Source: a candidate division TA06 bacterium SM23_40
Lineage (GTDB): Bacteria > LJUI01 > SM1-40
NCBI GenBank assembly: GCA_001303705.1
Contig: LJUI01000095.1
Location: 1 to 9,482, forward strand
DNA length: 9,482 nucleotides
Reading direction: 5' to 3'
Within the stretch, counting starts at the first letter, position 1. Each line of letters begins with the position of its first letter. The translations under genes were made by a program, and so were the position numbers. Under the pieces are notes generated by a model. It made no database searches. It worked only from the letters and a program-made list of their open reading frames with translations, and was not told where the DNA came from. Shown one piece after another: positions 6,345 through 9,482 of this stretch.

Positions 6345-7538
6345 TTACTTGCTCAGGACGGCGACCCCGGGCAGTTCGCGCCCGGCAAGGTATTCGAGAG
6401 CTGCTCCGCCGCCCGTCGAAACGTGAGAGTATTTGTCGGTGAGGCCGAGCTTTGAGATCGCCGCCACAGTGTCGCCTCCGCCCACAATCGTCGTGGCGCC
6501 GGCGGCCGTCCTCTCAGCCACCACGCCGGCAATGGCTCGCGTCCCATCCATGAACGCATCGAACTCGAATACGCCCATCGGCCCGTTCCACAGCACGGTC
6601 TTCGCATCGCGCAGCGCCTGGCTGAAGAGCTCGACAGTCCCGGGCCCGATGTCGAGTCCCCTCCACCCCGAGGGCATCGCATACCGGCTTACGATCTGGG
6701 AAGCCGCATCTTCGGCGAACTGATCTGCCACGACACAATCGATCGGAAGGAGGAACTTGACCTTGCCGCCCTCCATTTCGTCGAGCAGCTCACCTGCGAG
6801 TTCCACCCTGTCGGGTTCCACGATCGACTCGCCGATCTCCAGCCCCTGGGCCCTGAAGAACGTGAACACCATCCCGCCGCCCACGATGATCGAATCGACG
6901 AGGCCCAGGAGATTACGTATCACCTCTATCTTGCCTGAGATCTTGGCTCCCCCCATGATCGCCACATACGGCCGTTCCGGGTTCTCGACCGCACGGCCGA
7001 GGTACTGGAGCTCGGTCTCCATCAGAAATCCCACAGCCCTGTGCTCGAATCTCCCTGCAACGCCGACCGTGGAGGCATGGGCGCGGTGCGCTGTCCCGAA
7101 GGCATCATTAACGTAGACATCACCGAGACGCGCGAGCTGCTCAGAGAATGACTGATCGTTTTCCTCCTCCTCCGGATGAAACCGGAGATTCTCGAGGAGG
7201 AGACACTCTCCGGGCTTGAGGTCTCGGGCGCGCCCCTCCACCTCGGGACCCACGCTCGCGGGCACGAACCCTACGGGCATGTCGAGGAGTTCTCCCAGCC
7301 GATCGGCAACAGGACGCAGGCTCAGTTCCTCGCGCACCTTCCCCTTGGGCCGGCCCAGGTGGGACATGAGGATGAGACTCCCCTTACCATGTAGGATGTA
7401 CCGGATCGTCGGCAGGGCGGCCTGTATGCGCGTGTCATCGCTCACCCGCCCCCGTTCATCGAGGGGCACGTTGAAGTCGACGCGCATCAGAACCTTCTTC
7501 GACTCGATGGGAATGTCGCGTACAGAGACCGCTCCCAC
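6345..7538 (-). CDS. pgk: Phosphoglycerate kinase
   Basis: Reversible phosphate transfer between 1,3-bisphosphoglycerate and ADP. Taking the GTG at 7538 as start gives 397 residues, the usual length. Substrate motifs: RVDFNVP (19-25), SHLGRP (59-64), LLLENLRFHPEEE (113-125) and NDAFGTAHRAHAST (144-157). Nucleotide-side motifs: MGGAKISGKI (195-204), WNGPMGVFE (317-325) and GGGDTVAA (353-360, usually GGGDS). The start was chosen because GAGGAGGT (7553-7546) sits with proper spacing before GTG 7538. A longer in-frame GTG at 7559 has no ribosome site, would place this Shine-Dalgarno inside the gene and adds only SEEVSDV. The spacer to gap is 75 bases. The cytosolic order gap-pgk-tpiA implies cotranscription. 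Confidence 0.97.
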   Translation of the reverse strand: MGAVSVRDIPIESKKVLMRVDFNVPLDERGRVSDDTRIQAALPTIRYILHGKGSLILMSHLGRPKGKVREELSLRPVADRLGELLDMPVGFVPASVGPEVEGRARDLKPGECLLLENLRFHPEEEENDQSFSEQLARLGDVYVNDAFGTAHRAHASTVGVAGRFEHRAVGFLMETELQYLGRAVENPERPYVAIMGGAKISGKIEVIRNLLGLVDSIIVGGGMVFTFFRAQGLEIGESIVEPDRVELAGELLDEMEGGKVKFLLPIDCVVADQFAEDAASQIVSRYAMPSGWRGLDIGPGTVELFSQALRDAKTVLWNGPMGVFEFDAFMDGTRAIAGVVAERTAAGATTIVGGGDTVAAISKLGLTDKYSHVSTGGGAALEYLAGRELPGVAVLSK

Positions 7539-7613
7539 GTCCGATACCTCCTCGCTCACCCCCAGTTCGGCAGCGTCACCGAGGGCGACGCCCGGCCTCC
7601 GGTCCCACCCGGA

Positions 7614-8717
<1,104 letters not shown>

Positions 8718-8719
8718 CT

Positions 8720-8749
8720 AATATAGAGAAGAACCGATGTCCGCGTCAA
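8720..8749 (-). promoter_or_regulatory. Sigma-70-like promoter of gap (and probably the downstream genes)
   Basis: TTGACG (8749-8744) and TATATT (8725-8720) are separated by 18 bases (17 if CTATAT is used), close to the TTGACA/TATAAT consensus. Transcription would start near 8713, giving a leader of about 90 bases before the gap ATG. A run of eight T (8759-8752) sits just upstream of the -35 box and could act as a proximal UP-like element. It is the clearest promoter in this G+C-rich window. Confidence 0.7.
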
Positions 8750-8751
8750 GC

Positions 8752-8772
8752 AAAAAAAACGTCCCGGGATCA
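8752..8772 (-). terminator. Possible weak terminator of comF
   Basis: The comF stop is followed at once by the G+C-rich palindrome TCCCGGGA and then eight T residues (8759-8752). The T run suits an intrinsic terminator, but the palindrome has no loop. The best alternative stem (GGGGA/TCCC reaching back into the comF end) has only four or five pairs. The T run may instead belong to the gap promoter. Confidence 0.25.
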
Positions 8773-9482
8773 TGTTCTCCCCCTGCCCGTGGGAGGAGCG
8801 GGAGCCACGGCAACGGTGACGGCGGCCACAGAGCGCGCGCCAGCTTCAAGAAGCGCGGCTGCGCACGCGTCAAGGGTTGCCCCAGTGGTGAATACATCGT
8901 CGACGAGCAGGACCGATCGCCCCGAAACCTCCCCGGGGTCGCCGACCCAGAACGCGCCACGTACGTTCGCCAACCGCTCGTCCTGTGTGAGCTTCGTCTG
9001 CGTCCGCGTCGCCCGACGTCTTCTGAGAATTCTCGGGGTGCACGACCTCCCTGTCAGATCGGCGACTGCCTGAGCCAGGAGCTCACTCTGATTGTACCCG
9101 CGGTCGCGCCTCCGCGTCCGATGGAGCGGCACCGGGACGACGATCTCCGCCTGCCTGAGAATGTAGTCGGCGCGCACAACTCGCGCTTGCAGCACCCCGA
9201 GAGGCTGCGCCAGAGAGCGGCGATGACTGTACTTCAACAGCCGTATGGCCCGCGCAAGATCGCCCTCAAACAGGCCGTAGGCCCGATGCCGCTCGAACTG
9301 TCTGCCATGATCGGCGCAGATGGAGCACAGCCCGCCCCGCCATCCGCACGGCCGCGGCCCCGGGCGCGCGCAGAGACGGCAAAAGGGAGCGCAGGCCGGC
9401 GCCAGTCTCGTCAGACACTCCATGCAGACGGCAACCTCGTCTTCAGCCAGCCGGCGGCCGCAGAGAGCACATAACGCGGGCA
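8770..9482 (-). CDS. comF: ComF family phosphoribosyltransferase-like protein (5' end off window)
   Basis: Homologue of ComF/GntX, a cytoplasmic protein with a zinc-binding N-terminus and a type I phosphoribosyltransferase domain, linked to DNA uptake in competent bacteria. 236 codons are visible. The frame has no stop at the right edge, and the first residues read PALCALCGRRL, which is interior zinc-ribbon sequence. The ATG at 9423 is therefore internal and the real start lies beyond the window. Cysteine pairs: C4/C7 and C19/C22, then C34/C37 and C52/C55, fitting the ComF double zinc ribbon. Then come VPVPLHRTRRRDRGYNQS (115-132), TQTKLTQDERLANVRGAF (160-177) and the PRPP-loop motif VLLVDDVFTTGAT (190-202). 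The last residues (PAPPTGRGRT) are a non-conserved tail. It probably belongs to an upstream unit; the gap promoter lies just after it. Confidence 0.93.
   Translation of the reverse strand, partial: PALCALCGRRLAEDEVAVCMECLTRLAPACAPFCRLCARPGPRPCGWRGGLCSICADHGRQFERHRAYGLFEGDLARAIRLLKYSHRRSLAQPLGVLQARVVRADYILRQAEIVVPVPLHRTRRRDRGYNQSELLAQAVADLTGRSCTPRILRRRRATRTQTKLTQDERLANVRGAFWVGDPGEVSGRSVLLVDDVFTTGATLDACAAALLEAGARSVAAVTVAVAPAPPTGRGRT

Noticed and set aside
5405-6442. 345-residue open frame on the plus strand
   Set aside because: Lies antisense to tpiA and the secG start, both unmistakable genes. Its translation is Arg/His/Pro-rich with no family motif, a common by-product in G+C-rich DNA.
7598-7613. 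Hairpin TCCGG/CCGGA right after the gap stop
   Set aside because: It has only five pairs with a six-base loop and no T tract, which is within chance expectation for this base composition.
8737-9474. 245-residue open frame on the plus strand
   Set aside because: Antisense to comF, which has clear zinc and PRPP motifs; this frame has none.

Overview
All recognisable genes in this window lie on the minus strand, so biology reads from base 9482 down to base 1. The DNA is G+C-rich and bacterial: it has ribosomal proteins L21 and L27, SecG, ComF, Shine-Dalgarno sites and a sigma-70-like promoter. The lineage cannot be fixed from sequence alone. A two-subunit class I (iron-sulfur) fumarase and a heterodisulfide-reductase-like complex suggest a bacterium with anaerobic or microaerobic metabolism, for example one of the deep Nitrospirota, Methylomirabilota or Desulfobacterota-like groups. 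That placement is a guess.

Layout in transcription order: (1) a ComF-family phosphoribosyltransferase, 5' end off the window (9482-8770). (2) A 145-bp spacer with the best promoter in the window (-35 8749-8744, -10 8725-8720). (3) The lower-glycolysis / Calvin-type block gap (8624-7614), pgk (7538-6345), tpiA (6313-5555). (4) secG (5454-5086). (5) rplU (4984-4499) and rpmA (4422-4153). (6) fumarase alpha (4032-3187), a 316-bp structure-rich gap, then fumarase beta (2870-2307). (7) hdrC (2278-1871), hdrB (1801-911) and hdrA (914 to the left edge, C-terminus missing). No convincing strong terminator is seen between gap and hdrA, so one long or several overlapping transcripts are possible.

How the genes work together: gap-pgk-tpiA interconvert triose phosphates and 3-phosphoglycerate. 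secG, rplU and rpmA are housekeeping genes for secretion and the 50S subunit. The fumarase converts fumarate and malate, and HdrCBA is an iron-sulfur/flavin disulfide-type electron-transfer module. The fumAB-hdrCBA cluster is the most interesting part. Its HdrA appears to run into a second, glutamate-synthase-small-subunit-like module at the window edge. Its fumarase subunit genes are separated by a long non-coding gap with several predicted hairpins, one of which looks like a terminator or attenuator.

Two start sites were moved inward from the longest possible frame because Shine-Dalgarno position and family length favour it (pgk, secG). The beta-fumarase start was likewise set at 2870. No tRNA, rRNA, CRISPR array, insertion sequence or phage gene was seen.
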